A DNA stretch of 64,000 nucleotides from Sedimenticola hydrogenitrophicus (GCF_029017505.1 NZ_JAQGEI010000008.1:91334-155333), one strand, 5' to 3'. Numbered from the stretch's first letter, positions 44,090-52,930 are shown. The notes: generated by a model from the sequence alone, not told the origin. Made by a program: numbers and translations.

Positions 44090-44623
44090 ATGGGTAGTTT
44101 AACCGGCTTTAGGCGATTCGCGCGGATGGCCCTGGGGGGAGCGTTGCTGCTCCTCGCCACCGGTGTCGTCGGCGACAGCGCCGTTACTGAGGGTTCCAAG
44201 GCGGCAGGCCTGGAGACTTGTGTGGCACCGACCGCGGAGATACGGCGTAACCACATGGACTATCTCAAGCATGACCGCGACGCGACGGTGCGCAAGGGCA
44301 TTCGGGACACCCGTTTCAGCTTGGCCGAGTGCGTTCAGTGTCATGCCGAGCGGGACAGCGCGGGCACCTACAAGCCGGTAAATGCCGAGGGCCAGTTCTG
44401 TGAATCCTGCCACAGCTATGTGGCGGTCAACCTGACCTGCTTCCAGTGCCACAGCAAGACACCGGAGGGCGCCAACGGCAACAGCAGTGCCGGGGTCGGC
44501 GGTGGCGCCGGTGAGTTGCGGGCGCTCGGCCTGTTGCCCTCCGTCGACCGGTCGCTGTCCCTGAGCCGGGACGAACTGGCGCGTCTTCATGCCGCGACCC
44601 ATACCACGAGCAGGGGGAACTGA
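44090..44623 (+). CDS. dsrJ: DsrJ periplasmic triheme cytochrome c
   Basis: The 177-residue protein has an uncleaved-type signal/anchor near the N-terminus (ALGGALLLLATGVVG) and three CXXCH motifs (CVQCH, CESCH, CFQCH). DsrJ is the periplasmic heme subunit of DsrMKJOP. It starts 9 bp after dsrL and ends 2 bp before dsrO. Confidence 0.95.
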   Translation: MGSLTGFRRFARMALGGALLLLATGVVGDSAVTEGSKAAGLETCVAPTAEIRRNHMDYLKHDRDATVRKGIRDTRFSLAECVQCHAERDSAGTYKPVNAEGQFCESCHSYVAVNLTCFQCHSKTPEGANGNSSAGVGGGAGELRALGLLPSVDRSLSLSRDELARLHAATHTTSRGN

Positions 44624-44625
44624 TC

Positions 44626-45399
44626 ATGAGCCATAACAGTGACCAGCCTGATCTGCGGCGGCGTGATTTTATCGGCAAGACGGTGCTGGCGGCGGGTGCT
44701 GCCAGCATTGCCCCCGGGGTGATGCTGACGATGGCCAATGCCGGTTCCGACGAAGGCGTCTCCAGCAAGGTGCGCTGGGGCATGCTGATCGACACCAACA
44801 AGTGTGCCGATGGCTGCAGTGCCTGCGTCGCGGCCTGCAACCAGGAGAACGGCATCGATCTGATCGAGCGTCCGGCGGGCCAGTCCGACGCGATGTGGGA
44901 CGCCCAGCGGCCGCAGTGGGTCCGCAAGGTGAAACTGAAGGATAACCTGACCGGCGAGATCACCAATCTGCCGATGATGTGCCAGCACTGCGAACACCCG
45001 CCCTGCGTGGATGTCTGTCCCACCGGTGCCTCGTTCAAACGCGCCGATGGCCTGGTGCTGGTGGATCGGCATACCTGTATCGGCTGCCGTTACTGCATGA
45101 TGGCCTGTCCCTACAAGGCCCGCTCGTTCATTCACCAGGACGTGGCGTCGCAACGTACCGGCACGCCGCGCGGCAAGGGCTGCGTCGAATCCTGCACCCT
45201 GTGTGTGCAGCGGCTCGATGCCGGTGATCAGACCACCGCCTGCCAGGATGCCTGCAACCGGGAGGGTCACCAGGCCATCCTGTTCGGTGATTTGAAGAAT
45301 CCGGATAGCGAAATCGCCAGGGCGCTGAAGGCGTACCACAGTCGTCAGATTCGGGCCGATCTCGAACTGAACACCGGCGTGCGTTATACCAATATCTGA
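44626..45399 (+). CDS. dsrO: DsrO periplasmic ferredoxin-like subunit
   Basis: The 257-residue protein has a Tat signal (LRRRDFIGKTVLAAGAAS) and four 4Fe-4S binding motifs, including CADGCSACVAACNQENG, MMCQHCEHPPCVDVCPTGA and CIGCRYCMMACPYKAR. It conveys electrons between DsrJ and DsrP on the periplasmic face of the complex. Confidence 0.96.
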   Translation: MSHNSDQPDLRRRDFIGKTVLAAGAASIAPGVMLTMANAGSDEGVSSKVRWGMLIDTNKCADGCSACVAACNQENGIDLIERPAGQSDAMWDAQRPQWVRKVKLKDNLTGEITNLPMMCQHCEHPPCVDVCPTGASFKRADGLVLVDRHTCIGCRYCMMACPYKARSFIHQDVASQRTGTPRGKGCVESCTLCVQRLDAGDQTTACQDACNREGHQAILFGDLKNPDSEIARALKAYHSRQIRADLELNTGVRYTNI

Positions 45400-45418
45400 G
45401 CGCTCGGGAGAGAAGTCG

Positions 45419-46624
45419 ATGAAAAAAATGCAATACCGCGAGCTCTACTGCAGTTCCCCCCGCTACTGGGGCGGACTGGCCTTCCTGCTCTTCATCATAC
45501 TGGTGGGGATGGGAGCGGCTTTCTTCATGGAGCATAACGGTCACTTCGTGACCGGCATGAGCAATCAGATCGTCTGGGGGCTGCCCCATGTGTTCGCCAT
45601 CTTCCTGATCGTGGCCGCCTCCGGGGCGCTCAATGTCGCCTCCATCGGCTCCGTGTTCGGCGGTCCCATGTACAAGCCGCTGGGGCGTTTCTCCGGGCTG
45701 CTGTCGATCGGTCTGCTGGCCGGCGGCCTGGTGGTGCTGCTGCTCGATCTGGGCCGGCCCGATCGCCTGATCGTGGCCATGACCACCTACAACTTCAAGT
45801 CGATCTTCGCCTGGAACATCATTCTCTATACCGGCTTCTTCACCATTGTCGGGCTCTATCTCTGGGCCATGATGGATCGCAAGTTCGCTCAGTACAAACG
45901 GCCCATCGGCTTTGCCGCCTTCTTCTGGCGTCTGGCCCTGACCACCGGTACCGGCTCCATCTTCGGTTTCCTGGTGGCGCGTGAGGCGTATGACGCCGCC
46001 ATCATGGCGCCGATGTTCATCATCATGTCGTTCAGTTACGGACTGGCGTTCTTCATCATCACCCTGATGGCCGCCTACTGGTGGGCCGATCGCACCATCG
46101 GCGAGCTGCGGCTGGCCAAACTGAAGAACCTGCTGGGCGTATTTGTCGGCGCAGTGCTCTATTTTGCCCTGGTCTACCACCTGACCAATCTGTATGTCAC
46201 CCAGCATCACGGCGTGGAGCGTTTCATCCTGCTCGATGGCGGGATCTATACCAGCCTATTCTGGATCGGCCAGGTGGTGATCGGCGGGATCATTCCGCTG
46301 TTCCTGCTCTACTCGCCGGCCTTTGGCCACTCCCGCCTTGCCCTCGCGGTCGCGTCCCTGATGGTGCTGGTCGGCGGTTTCTTCCAGGTCTATGTGATCG
46401 TGATCGGTGGACAGGCGTTTCCGATGAACCTGTTCCCGGGCAAGGAGGTGCTGGAGAGCAGCTTCTTTGACGGTGTCGTGGCCGCCTACACGCCGTCGCT
46501 GGCGGAGGCCCTGCTGGGTATCGCCGGGGTCGCGGTCGCCATGACCCTGGTAGCGATCGGCGCGCGCATGCTACGGGTGTTGCCGGAAAGCCTGGAAGAT
46601 CCGGCCGAGGGTGATTGCGCCTGA
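45419..46624 (+). CDS. dsrP: DsrP NrfD-type membrane subunit
   Basis: The 401-residue protein has about ten helices of the NrfD/PsrC family (AAFFMEHNGHFVTGMSNQIVWG at the N-terminus). It forms the second quinone-reactive membrane module of DsrMKJOP. RBS is CGGGAGAGAAGTC. It is followed by a 257-bp gap with a REP-like inverted repeat before dsrN. Confidence 0.95.
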   Translation: MKKMQYRELYCSSPRYWGGLAFLLFIILVGMGAAFFMEHNGHFVTGMSNQIVWGLPHVFAIFLIVAASGALNVASIGSVFGGPMYKPLGRFSGLLSIGLLAGGLVVLLLDLGRPDRLIVAMTTYNFKSIFAWNIILYTGFFTIVGLYLWAMMDRKFAQYKRPIGFAAFFWRLALTTGTGSIFGFLVAREAYDAAIMAPMFIIMSFSYGLAFFIITLMAAYWWADRTIGELRLAKLKNLLGVFVGAVLYFALVYHLTNLYVTQHHGVERFILLDGGIYTSLFWIGQVVIGGIIPLFLLYSPAFGHSRLALAVASLMVLVGGFFQVYVIVIGGQAFPMNLFPGKEVLESSFFDGVVAAYTPSLAEALLGIAGVAVAMTLVAIGARMLRVLPESLEDPAEGDCA

Positions 46625-46698
46625 TCACCAAGGCTGCCGTCGCACTTGCCGCCGTTTGGATACGCGTGCTGGCGGTCGGGTGATCCGGTGGGGATGGC

Positions 46699-46748
46699 AG
46701 CGCGGCTGAAGCCACTCCTACAAGAGCGTGGGAGCGGCCTCAACCGCA
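46699..46748. repeat. REP-like inverted repeat after dsrP
   Basis: GCGCGGCTGAAGCCACTCC and GGAGCGGCCTCAACCGC can pair imperfectly around TACAAGAGCGTG. It is a REP-type intergenic palindrome of the class common in pseudomonads and gammaproteobacteria, and lies 70 bp after dsrP. Confidence 0.65.
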
Positions 46749-46881
46749 ATAACCTAACCCGCTCCGCAATTGCTTTTTCCCTGCTTTGACAGACCTAAGC
46801 GGAAGGGTGACTATACTCAGGCAAGCTGTCGCCTTGTCCGGGACGCAGCCTGATAATCCCTGACCGAGCTGACCCAATCCT

Positions 46882-48276
46882 ATGGCCTATTTCTTCATCT
46901 CCGCCGCCCACAAATCCTCAGGCAAGACCACCTTGTCGATTGGTCTGACGGCGGCCCTGTGTCGCCGCGGCATGCAGGTGCAGACCTTCAAGAAGGGCCC
47001 CGACTACATCGATCCGCTCTGGCTCACCGCCGCCAGCGGTCGGCCCTGTGTGAACCTGGATTTTTTCACCATGTCGCAGCAGGAGATCAATGACGAGTTT
47101 GGTCGCGCCATGGCGACGGCGGAGATCGGCGTGATCGAGGGCAACAAGGGGCTGTATGACGGCCTGGATCTGGATGGCAGCAACAGCAACGCCGCGTTGG
47201 CGGCGCAGCTGCAGGCGCCGGTGTTTCTGGTGATCGATGCCCGTGGCATGACCCGCGGTATCGCCCCGCTGATCCTCGGTTACCAGGCGTTTGATCCCAA
47301 TGTGCGCATCGCCGGGGTGATCCTGAACAAGGTGGGTGGCAGTCGGCACGAGGCCAAGCTGTGCAATGTGATTGGCCACTATACCGACCTGCCGGTGGTG
47401 GGCGCGGTGCACAGCGCCCCCGATCTGGTGATCGACGAGCGCCACCTGGGGCTGATGCCGAGCAACGAGAGTGAACTCGCGGAGCAGAAGATAGCCCGGC
47501 TGGGGGAGAAGATTGCCGAACAGGTGGACATCGACCGGATACTCGCCATCGCCGCCGATGTGCCGGCGCTGGATTATGTCGAACAGCCGGAAATCCAGCT
47601 GCCGGCCGAGCGGTTGCGTATCGGTTATCCGCGGGACCGGGCCTTTGGTTTCTATTATCCGGGTGACCTGCAGAAGATGCGCAACCAGGGTGTCGAGCTG
47701 GTGCCCTTCGATACCCTGAATGACCCGCAACTGCCGCCGATGGACGGGCTGTTCATCGGCGGTGGTTTTCCCGAGATGGTGATGGAGGAACTCCAGGCCA
47801 ACGTCTCATTGCGCCGGGAGATCCGGGATTTCATCGAACAGGGTGGTCCGGTCTATGCCGAGTGTGGCGGACTGATGTATCTGTCCCGGCGTCTGACATG
47901 GAAGGATAAACAGTGTGAGATGGTGGGAGCGATTCCCGGCGACGTGGTGATGTATGAGCGCCCCCAGGGCCGCGGCTATGTCCGGCTGGAGGAGACCGAG
48001 GCGAGTCCCTGGCCGACAGTGCCGGGCTGCGCTTCTGGTGCTGCTGGCGGCATCGCCGCCCACGAGTTCCACTACTCGGCGCTGGAGAATCTGGACCCGG
48101 AGATCCGCTTCGCCTTCAAGGTGACACGGGGTACCGGCATTGACGGAACCAACGATGGCGTGGTCTATAAAAATCTCCTGGCCAGCTACACCCACCTGCG
48201 GGATGTGGGTGGCAATTACTGGATTGAACGGTTTCTGGCACATGTAATCCGATGCCGGGACAGCAGGACAAAATAA
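46882..48276 (+). CDS. dsrN: DsrN siroheme amidase (cobyrinate a,c-diamide synthase-like)
   Basis: The 464-residue protein resembles CobB/CbiA. It has a P-loop AAHKSSGKTTLSIG and FKKGPDYIDP. A C-terminal class-I glutamine amidotransferase domain has Cys in YAECGGLMYLS and the catalytic His in AAHEFHYS. It amidates siroheme for DsrAB. Genome context after dsrP and before dsrR decides it against a cobalamin role. Confidence 0.93.
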   Translation: MAYFFISAAHKSSGKTTLSIGLTAALCRRGMQVQTFKKGPDYIDPLWLTAASGRPCVNLDFFTMSQQEINDEFGRAMATAEIGVIEGNKGLYDGLDLDGSNSNAALAAQLQAPVFLVIDARGMTRGIAPLILGYQAFDPNVRIAGVILNKVGGSRHEAKLCNVIGHYTDLPVVGAVHSAPDLVIDERHLGLMPSNESELAEQKIARLGEKIAEQVDIDRILAIAADVPALDYVEQPEIQLPAERLRIGYPRDRAFGFYYPGDLQKMRNQGVELVPFDTLNDPQLPPMDGLFIGGGFPEMVMEELQANVSLRREIRDFIEQGGPVYAECGGLMYLSRRLTWKDKQCEMVGAIPGDVVMYERPQGRGYVRLEETEASPWPTVPGCASGAAGGIAAHEFHYSALENLDPEIRFAFKVTRGTGIDGTNDGVVYKNLLASYTHLRDVGGNYWIERFLAHVIRCRDSRTK

Positions 48277-48395
48277 CAGCAAGATGCGGGCTGATGAGGG
48301 ATGAGTGCCGGCGACAAAACAGATAATTGAACGGGCAGGTATAACCGGGGTAATCTCACTCACGGATCACCCTTACAGCAGTATGGAGTATTCGC

Positions 48396-48719
48396 ATGTT
48401 TGAAATCACAGAAGCTGCCGCCGAGCAGGTGCGCAATGCCGCGGAACAGGGCGGTACCGAGGGTATGGCGCTGCGTATGGCCGCCCGGATGAAAGAGGAT
48501 GGCAGCATCGATTACCTCATGGGCTTCGATGAGGCCAAAGAGGAGGATATCCGTGTCGTCAGCAACGGCATCGAGGTGGTGATGGAGCCACAGTATGCCC
48601 CGCTGCTGGATGAAACGGTAATGGATTATGCGCAACTGGATGACGGGGAGCTGCGGTTTATTTTTCTCAACCCCAACGACGCCAACTACGTGCCGGCGGC
48701 CAAGACACGCTCCAAATAG
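48396..48719 (+). CDS. dsrR: DsrR A-type scaffold-like protein
   Basis: The 107-residue protein has the IscA/A-type fold (MFEITEAAAEQVRNAAEQGG) but none of the three cysteines that bind clusters in IscA, as known for DsrR. In Allochromatium it affects dsr expression post-transcriptionally. RBS is GGAGTATTCGC. dsrS, which follows in Allochromatium, is not seen here. Confidence 0.9.
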   Translation: MFEITEAAAEQVRNAAEQGGTEGMALRMAARMKEDGSIDYLMGFDEAKEEDIRVVSNGIEVVMEPQYAPLLDETVMDYAQLDDGELRFIFLNPNDANYVPAAKTRSK

Positions 48720-48775
48720 CTTTCCTGATGACCCATCACACACAGCCAGGGTCGATTGCCGATTGTTAAAGCCGC

Positions 48776-49002
48776 GAATGAACGCGAATAGCGCGGTTTA
48801 TCCTGATGGAGGAGTAGCGGCTTTATCCAGGCTACGGTGCTTGCCGGCGATGTAGGATGCCGGTGAGGCACGAACCGCATCAAGCCTTACCGCGAATGAT
48901 GCGGTTCGCAAGCTCACCGGCATCCTACCCCGGGCATTATGGTTTGTATCCCGTAGATGTAAGCCTGCTATTCCAATGGGCTTATTTGCGTTCATTCCAT
49001 CC
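48776..49002. repeat. Nested palindromic region after dsrR
   Basis: An outer pair CGAATGAACGCGAATA (from 48777) and TTATTTGCGTTCATTC (to 48999) brackets a 75-bp hairpin at 48853-48927 with arms TAGGATGCCGGTGAG and CTCACCGGCATCCTA. The hairpin could end the dsr transcript. The 393-bp gap to fusA2-like otherwise holds a remnant (49013-49045) of the MITE at 16721. Confidence 0.75.
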
Positions 49003-49112
49003 TTAGGTTCGTAAACAGTGCATCCTTACACCACTCCTCGCGGCTGATACTTCTCCCGGGTATGGCTGGCCAGATGGGTAATCAGGATCGCGTTTGACAC
49101 GCCAAGCCACGC

Positions 49113-51170
49113 TCACTCCTCCAGATGATGCACCCGCTGCTGGTGTTTTTCCGCCAGGTTGCGCTGGATGTTTTCCGGTACCGGGTCGTAGTGACTGAAG
49201 CTGATCTCGTACGTCCCTTGGCCGCCGGTCATCGATTTCAAGCGGGTGCTGTAGCCGTCCAGCTCGGCCAGCGGCGCCTGGCCACTGATCAGCATGCGGC
49301 CGTCCGGCATCATCTCGGTATTGTGAATACGTCCCCGCTTGACCGACAGGTCGGCGGTGATGTCGCCTATGGCGTCGCCGCTGGCGGTGATGCTGATGTT
49401 GACCACCGGCTCCAGCACAATCGGCCGCGCCTTCTCCAGGGCGTTGTGAAAGGCCTTCTTGCCGGCGGTGACAAAGGCGATCTCCTTGGAATCGACGGTG
49501 TGGTATTTGCCGTCGTATACCGTCACCTGCAGGTCCTGGATCGGGTAGCCGGCGATATAGCCCTCTTCCAGTGCCAGCCGTACCCCCTTTTCGACGGCGG
49601 GGATGAACTGGCCGGGTATCACCCCGCCCTTTACTTCATCGACGAACACAAAGCCCTCGCCGCGTGGCAGCGGGGATACCCGCAGTGACACCTCGCCGAA
49701 CTGCCCGGCACCCCCGGTCTGTTTCTTGTGCCGATGATGCCCGTCCGCGGGTCCGCCGATGGTCTCCCGGTAGGCGATGCTGGGGGGGCGGGTCTCCACG
49801 TGCACGTTATAGCGCTCCTCCAGCTGTTCCAGCACCACCCGCAGGTGCAGTTCGCCCATGCCGCGGACCACGGTTTCATTGGCCTGGGAGTCATGCGTGA
49901 TCACCAGACAGGGATCCTCCGAGGCGATCTTCAGCAGGGCGTCGGAGAGCTTCTGCTCGTCGCCCCGCTTCTGGGGTATCACCGCCAGGCCGAACAGCGG
50001 CACCGGAAACTCTTCCGGCTGCAGGTGGAAATTGTCCTCGTCGTGGGAGTCGTGCAACACGGCGTCGCGGAAGATCTCGTCGATTCGTGCCACAGCGCAG
50101 ATATCACCCGGGATCGCCTGGGCCATCTCGGTCTGGCTGTTGCCCTGAATGCGGTACAGGTGACTCGGCTTGAACGGCTTGCGCGAGTCGCCGATAAACA
50201 GCTGGGTAGCCGTTGTGACCGTCCCCTGGTAGACCCGGAACATGCCCAGCTTGCCGCGGAACGGATCGTTGCTCACCTTGAACACATGGGCAACCACATG
50301 CCGGTCGGGGTCGGGGCGTACCTTCGCCGACTGTGCGTGCGGCGGGGCACCCTTGAGGAAGTGGGGCGGATTGCCCTCGGTTGGATCGGGCAGCAGCCGG
50401 GTGATGATCTTCAGCAGTTGGCGGATCCCCGAGCCGTTCCTGGCCGAAACGAAACAGACCGGGATCAGGTGACCGTCGCGCAGCGCCGCCTCGAACGGGT
50501 CGTGCAGCTGTTCCGGTTTCAGCTCCTCGCCCTGTTCCAGGTAGAGCTCCATCAGCTGTTCATCCATCTCCACCACCTGGTCGACTATATTGGTATGCGC
50601 CTCGGCCACGGAGGAGAAGGCGGTCGGCTCGCCATCCGGGGTGAAGAAGCTGTCCACGACCTTGCCCTGTTCGGCGGCCGGCAGGTTGAGCGGCAGGCAG
50701 ACATCGCCGAAGGTCTCGCGGATACGATTCAGCAGCGCCTCCAGGTCCAGATGGTCGGCGTCGATCTTGTTGACGATAATGATGCGGCACAGGCCATCGG
50801 TTTTCGCATGCTCCATCATCGCCAGGGTGGCCGGCTCGATGCCGGTTTCGGCATTGATCACCACGGCGGTGGTTTCCGCCGCCTGCAGGACGCCAAACGC
50901 GCGGCCGAAGAAGTCGACCAGTCCCGGCGTGTCCAGCAGATTGACCTGGGTGTTCCCGGTGTGCAGATGGGCCAGGGCGGTATCCAGCGAGTGCTCGTAG
51001 CGTTTCTCCTGGGGATCGAAATCGCAGACGGTGTCGCCCCGTTCGATGGAACCCTGGTTCTGTATCACGCCGGCGTGATACAAGAGGGCCTCGACCAGCG
51101 TCGTTTTACCGGCGCCTGATTGGCCCACCAGGGCGATATTCCGGATATCCTGGGTGGTATAGGCAGGCAT
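49113..51170 (-). CDS. Elongation factor G-like protein (EF-G2 type)
   Basis: The 685-residue GTPase begins MPAYTTQDIRNIALVGQSGAGKTTL, with G1 GQSGAGKT, G3 DTPGLVDFFG and G4 NKID, then EF-G domains II-V. The short insert and the N-terminus fit the EF-G paralogue class rather than the str-operon EF-G. Its precise role (ribosome recycling or stress) is not shown. RBS is GAGGAGAGAATA. The frame extends upstream into the repeat but the ATG at 51170 fits. Confidence 0.9.
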   Translation of the reverse strand: MPAYTTQDIRNIALVGQSGAGKTTLVEALLYHAGVIQNQGSIERGDTVCDFDPQEKRYEHSLDTALAHLHTGNTQVNLLDTPGLVDFFGRAFGVLQAAETTAVVINAETGIEPATLAMMEHAKTDGLCRIIIVNKIDADHLDLEALLNRIRETFGDVCLPLNLPAAEQGKVVDSFFTPDGEPTAFSSVAEAHTNIVDQVVEMDEQLMELYLEQGEELKPEQLHDPFEAALRDGHLIPVCFVSARNGSGIRQLLKIITRLLPDPTEGNPPHFLKGAPPHAQSAKVRPDPDRHVVAHVFKVSNDPFRGKLGMFRVYQGTVTTATQLFIGDSRKPFKPSHLYRIQGNSQTEMAQAIPGDICAVARIDEIFRDAVLHDSHDEDNFHLQPEEFPVPLFGLAVIPQKRGDEQKLSDALLKIASEDPCLVITHDSQANETVVRGMGELHLRVVLEQLEERYNVHVETRPPSIAYRETIGGPADGHHRHKKQTGGAGQFGEVSLRVSPLPRGEGFVFVDEVKGGVIPGQFIPAVEKGVRLALEEGYIAGYPIQDLQVTVYDGKYHTVDSKEIAFVTAGKKAFHNALEKARPIVLEPVVNISITASGDAIGDITADLSVKRGRIHNTEMMPDGRMLISGQAPLAELDGYSTRLKSMTGGQGTYEISFSHYDPVPENIQRNLAEKHQQRVHHLEE

Positions 51171-51214
51171 TATTCTCTCCTCGGAAGTGAAATAACGGCG
51201 TTCTTGAATCTCGT

Positions 51215-51427
51215 TAGGGCCTGGAAAGAAATAACTGTTACATATTGCGCCGGATTTTTGTTTGCCTTCAAGGCCGCTCCTGGGCATCCCTGCCCCCGCG
51301 ACATTAGTGAATCCGTTCACGTCGCACGGCAAGGCGCGCATAGTCGTTCTATGTAAGTCTTGCCGTAACGCCGAAGGCGGACGAAAAGACCAGCAAGATG
51401 TAATAGTTATTTATTGACAGGTCCTTA
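51215..51427. repeat. MITE-like element upstream of fusA2-like gene
   Basis: The 213-bp element has about 33-bp terminal inverted repeats: left TAGGGCCTGGAAAGAAATAA and, on the other strand, TAAGGACCTGTCAATAAATA at the right. The interior carries GGCAAGGCGCGCATAGTCG and CTTGCCGTAACGCC, a version of the core shared with other elements. It lies 45 bp upstream of the fusA2-like start and may hold its promoter. Confidence 0.85.
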
Positions 51428-51546
51428 TCCCACTGGAAGACGGCCCGGGATGCCATGACCCGGATCAACAAGTGGGCGCGGGGATGCCGATCTGTTTCTT
51501 CTGAGTGTAGACGCTGGGTGGCGTGGCAGGGAACGGGGAAGGGGTG

Positions 51547-51990
51547 TCAGCCGCGGCGCCCCTTGAAGGCGGCGATCTGCTGGATGATGCGGTTGAAGGG
51601 GAGCCGCTCCAGGGTGCCGAAGCGGGCGCGGGCGCGGCAGACCAGGGCGTGGACATCCGGGACAAAGCGAACGGGTTCCCGGCGTTGCTCCACGACCTGG
51701 TCGAGCCCGCGCAGGCCGCCCACCTGGATGCGCAGTGCCTGGGCGTGATTCAGCACGCCGTTACCGTCCTGGGTCTTCAGGGCGAAGCGGCTGTGGTGGC
51801 GTAACAGCACCAGCAGTTCGGCGCACTGGGCCTGGGCGCTGTCCGAATCGCAATGGATGCCCTCCCGCTCCGCCAGATTGAACCGCTCCGACCGAGAGCA
51901 GCCGGCATGCCCGGCAAACAGGCACTTCTCGAACAGGCAGGCGCGTTCGTTGATCCGCTCGTAGGTCTTGCGATAGGCATCCTGATCCAT
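51547..51990 (-). CDS. Hypothetical protein with N-terminal cysteine cluster
   Basis: The family is not recognised. The 147-residue protein has Cys at 18, 23, 31, 47 and 56 near the N-terminus (CLFEKCLFAGHAGCSRSER and GIHCDSDSAQAQC), a pattern able to bind a metal or Fe-S cluster. A mostly helical, Arg-rich remainder includes FVPDVHALVCRARARFG. Its upstream side is directly bordered by the TA-flanked element at 51993, which must supply or replace its promoter. Confidence 0.6.
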   Translation of the reverse strand: MDQDAYRKTYERINERACLFEKCLFAGHAGCSRSERFNLAEREGIHCDSDSAQAQCAELLVLLRHHSRFALKTQDGNGVLNHAQALRIQVGGLRGLDQVVEQRREPVRFVPDVHALVCRARARFGTLERLPFNRIIQQIAAFKGRRG

Positions 51991-51992
51991 AT

Positions 51993-52259
51993 TAGTACTC
52001 TGTCAAGGTGATATTGACTAGTTCAGCGCCCCTGTGGTGTCTTGCCGCAAGGCGCGTCGTGCAGGCAATGGCCCGGTCCTTGTCAAGCGGCGCAACGCAA
52101 CGGCGGGACACCACAGGGGCGCCCTTCGGGTTGGCCTGTCCGCGCCCCTGGCCGTGTTGCGGCTCTTGCAAAGGACCGGGCCATTCGCTGCGAGCCGCGC
52201 CTTGCCAGGAACGCGGACAGGCCAACTGAATACGTCAATATCACCCTGACAGAGTACTA
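51993..52259. repeat. TA-flanked composite palindromic element
   Basis: The 267-bp element has 25-bp terminal inverted repeats, left TAGTACTCTGTCAAGGTGAT and right GTCAATATCACCCTGACAGAGTACTA. Inside are two adjacent palindromes: CGCCCCTGTGGTGTC with GACACCACAGGGGCG, and TTGGCCTGTCCGCG with CGCGGACAGGCCAA. The first carries the shared core. The right TA supplies the hslR stop TAG. Confidence 0.88.
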
Positions 52260-52649
52260 GCGGTCTTTGCCGGTAAAACTGTGGATCATGCGCCGGTCGC
52301 GCTTGCTCGGCTTGCCCGCGGCGGGACGGGGCGCCGCGGCCCGCAACAGACGCTGCTCCTCAATCTGCCGCAGCCGCTGCTCCCGGCCGGCCTCGTCTTC
52401 CCGGTAGAAATGGATCGCCTCGCTGGCCGGGCGGCGCTGTTTCGGCAGTTCCAGGACCTCGATCTGCCACTCCAGGGACTCTTTGTGGATGGTGAGCCGG
52501 CTGCCGATGGTGATGCATTTACCCGGTTTGGTGCGCTGGCCGTTGAGGTGGACCTTGCCGCCGTTGATCGCCTCGATGGCGAGTTTTCGGGTCTTGAAGA
52601 AGCGCGCCGCCCAGAGCCATTTGTCCAGGCGCATCTCCGGGCTGGTCAT
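52257..52649 (-). CDS. hslR: Hsp15 ribosome-associated heat shock protein
   Basis: The 130-residue S4-domain protein starts MTSPEMRLDKWLWAARFFKTRKLA and carries GGKVHLNGQRTKPGKCITIG. Hsp15 rescues 50S subunits carrying a stuck nascent chain. It overlaps the stop of grxC (4 bp), so they are coupled. The TAG stop belongs to the element end. Confidence 0.93.
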   Translation of the reverse strand: MTSPEMRLDKWLWAARFFKTRKLAIEAINGGKVHLNGQRTKPGKCITIGSRLTIHKESLEWQIEVLELPKQRRPASEAIHFYREDEAGREQRLRQIEEQRLLRAAAPRPAAGKPSKRDRRMIHSFTGKDR

Positions 52650-52930
52650 GTGATGACGTCCGGCTCGCCCTGTGGCTCCAGACCGAGCAGCGGGTCCAAC
52701 TTGCCCATCACATCCAGTTCGGCCAGGTCGTCATAGCCGCCCACATGGTAGTCGTCGACGAAGATCTGCGGCACGGTGTTGCGGCGGCTGCGCTGGATCA
52801 TCTCGCGCATACGCTCGCGGTCGCCCTCGATGCGAAACTCTTCAAACTCCACCCCCTTGCGCTTGAGCAGCGATTTGGCACGCATGCAGTAGGGACAGAT
52901 GGCGGTGGTGTACAGCACGATTTTTGGCAT
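52646..52930 (-). CDS. grxC: Glutaredoxin 3
   Basis: The 94-residue glutaredoxin has the dithiol site CPYC (residues 12-15) and the GSH-binding NTVPQIFVDD and GGYDDLAEL. It reduces disulfides and glutathionylated proteins in the cytoplasm. Confidence 0.96.
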   Translation of the reverse strand: MPKIVLYTTAICPYCMRAKSLLKRKGVEFEEFRIEGDRERMREMIQRSRRNTVPQIFVDDYHVGGYDDLAELDVMGKLDPLLGLEPQGEPDVIT

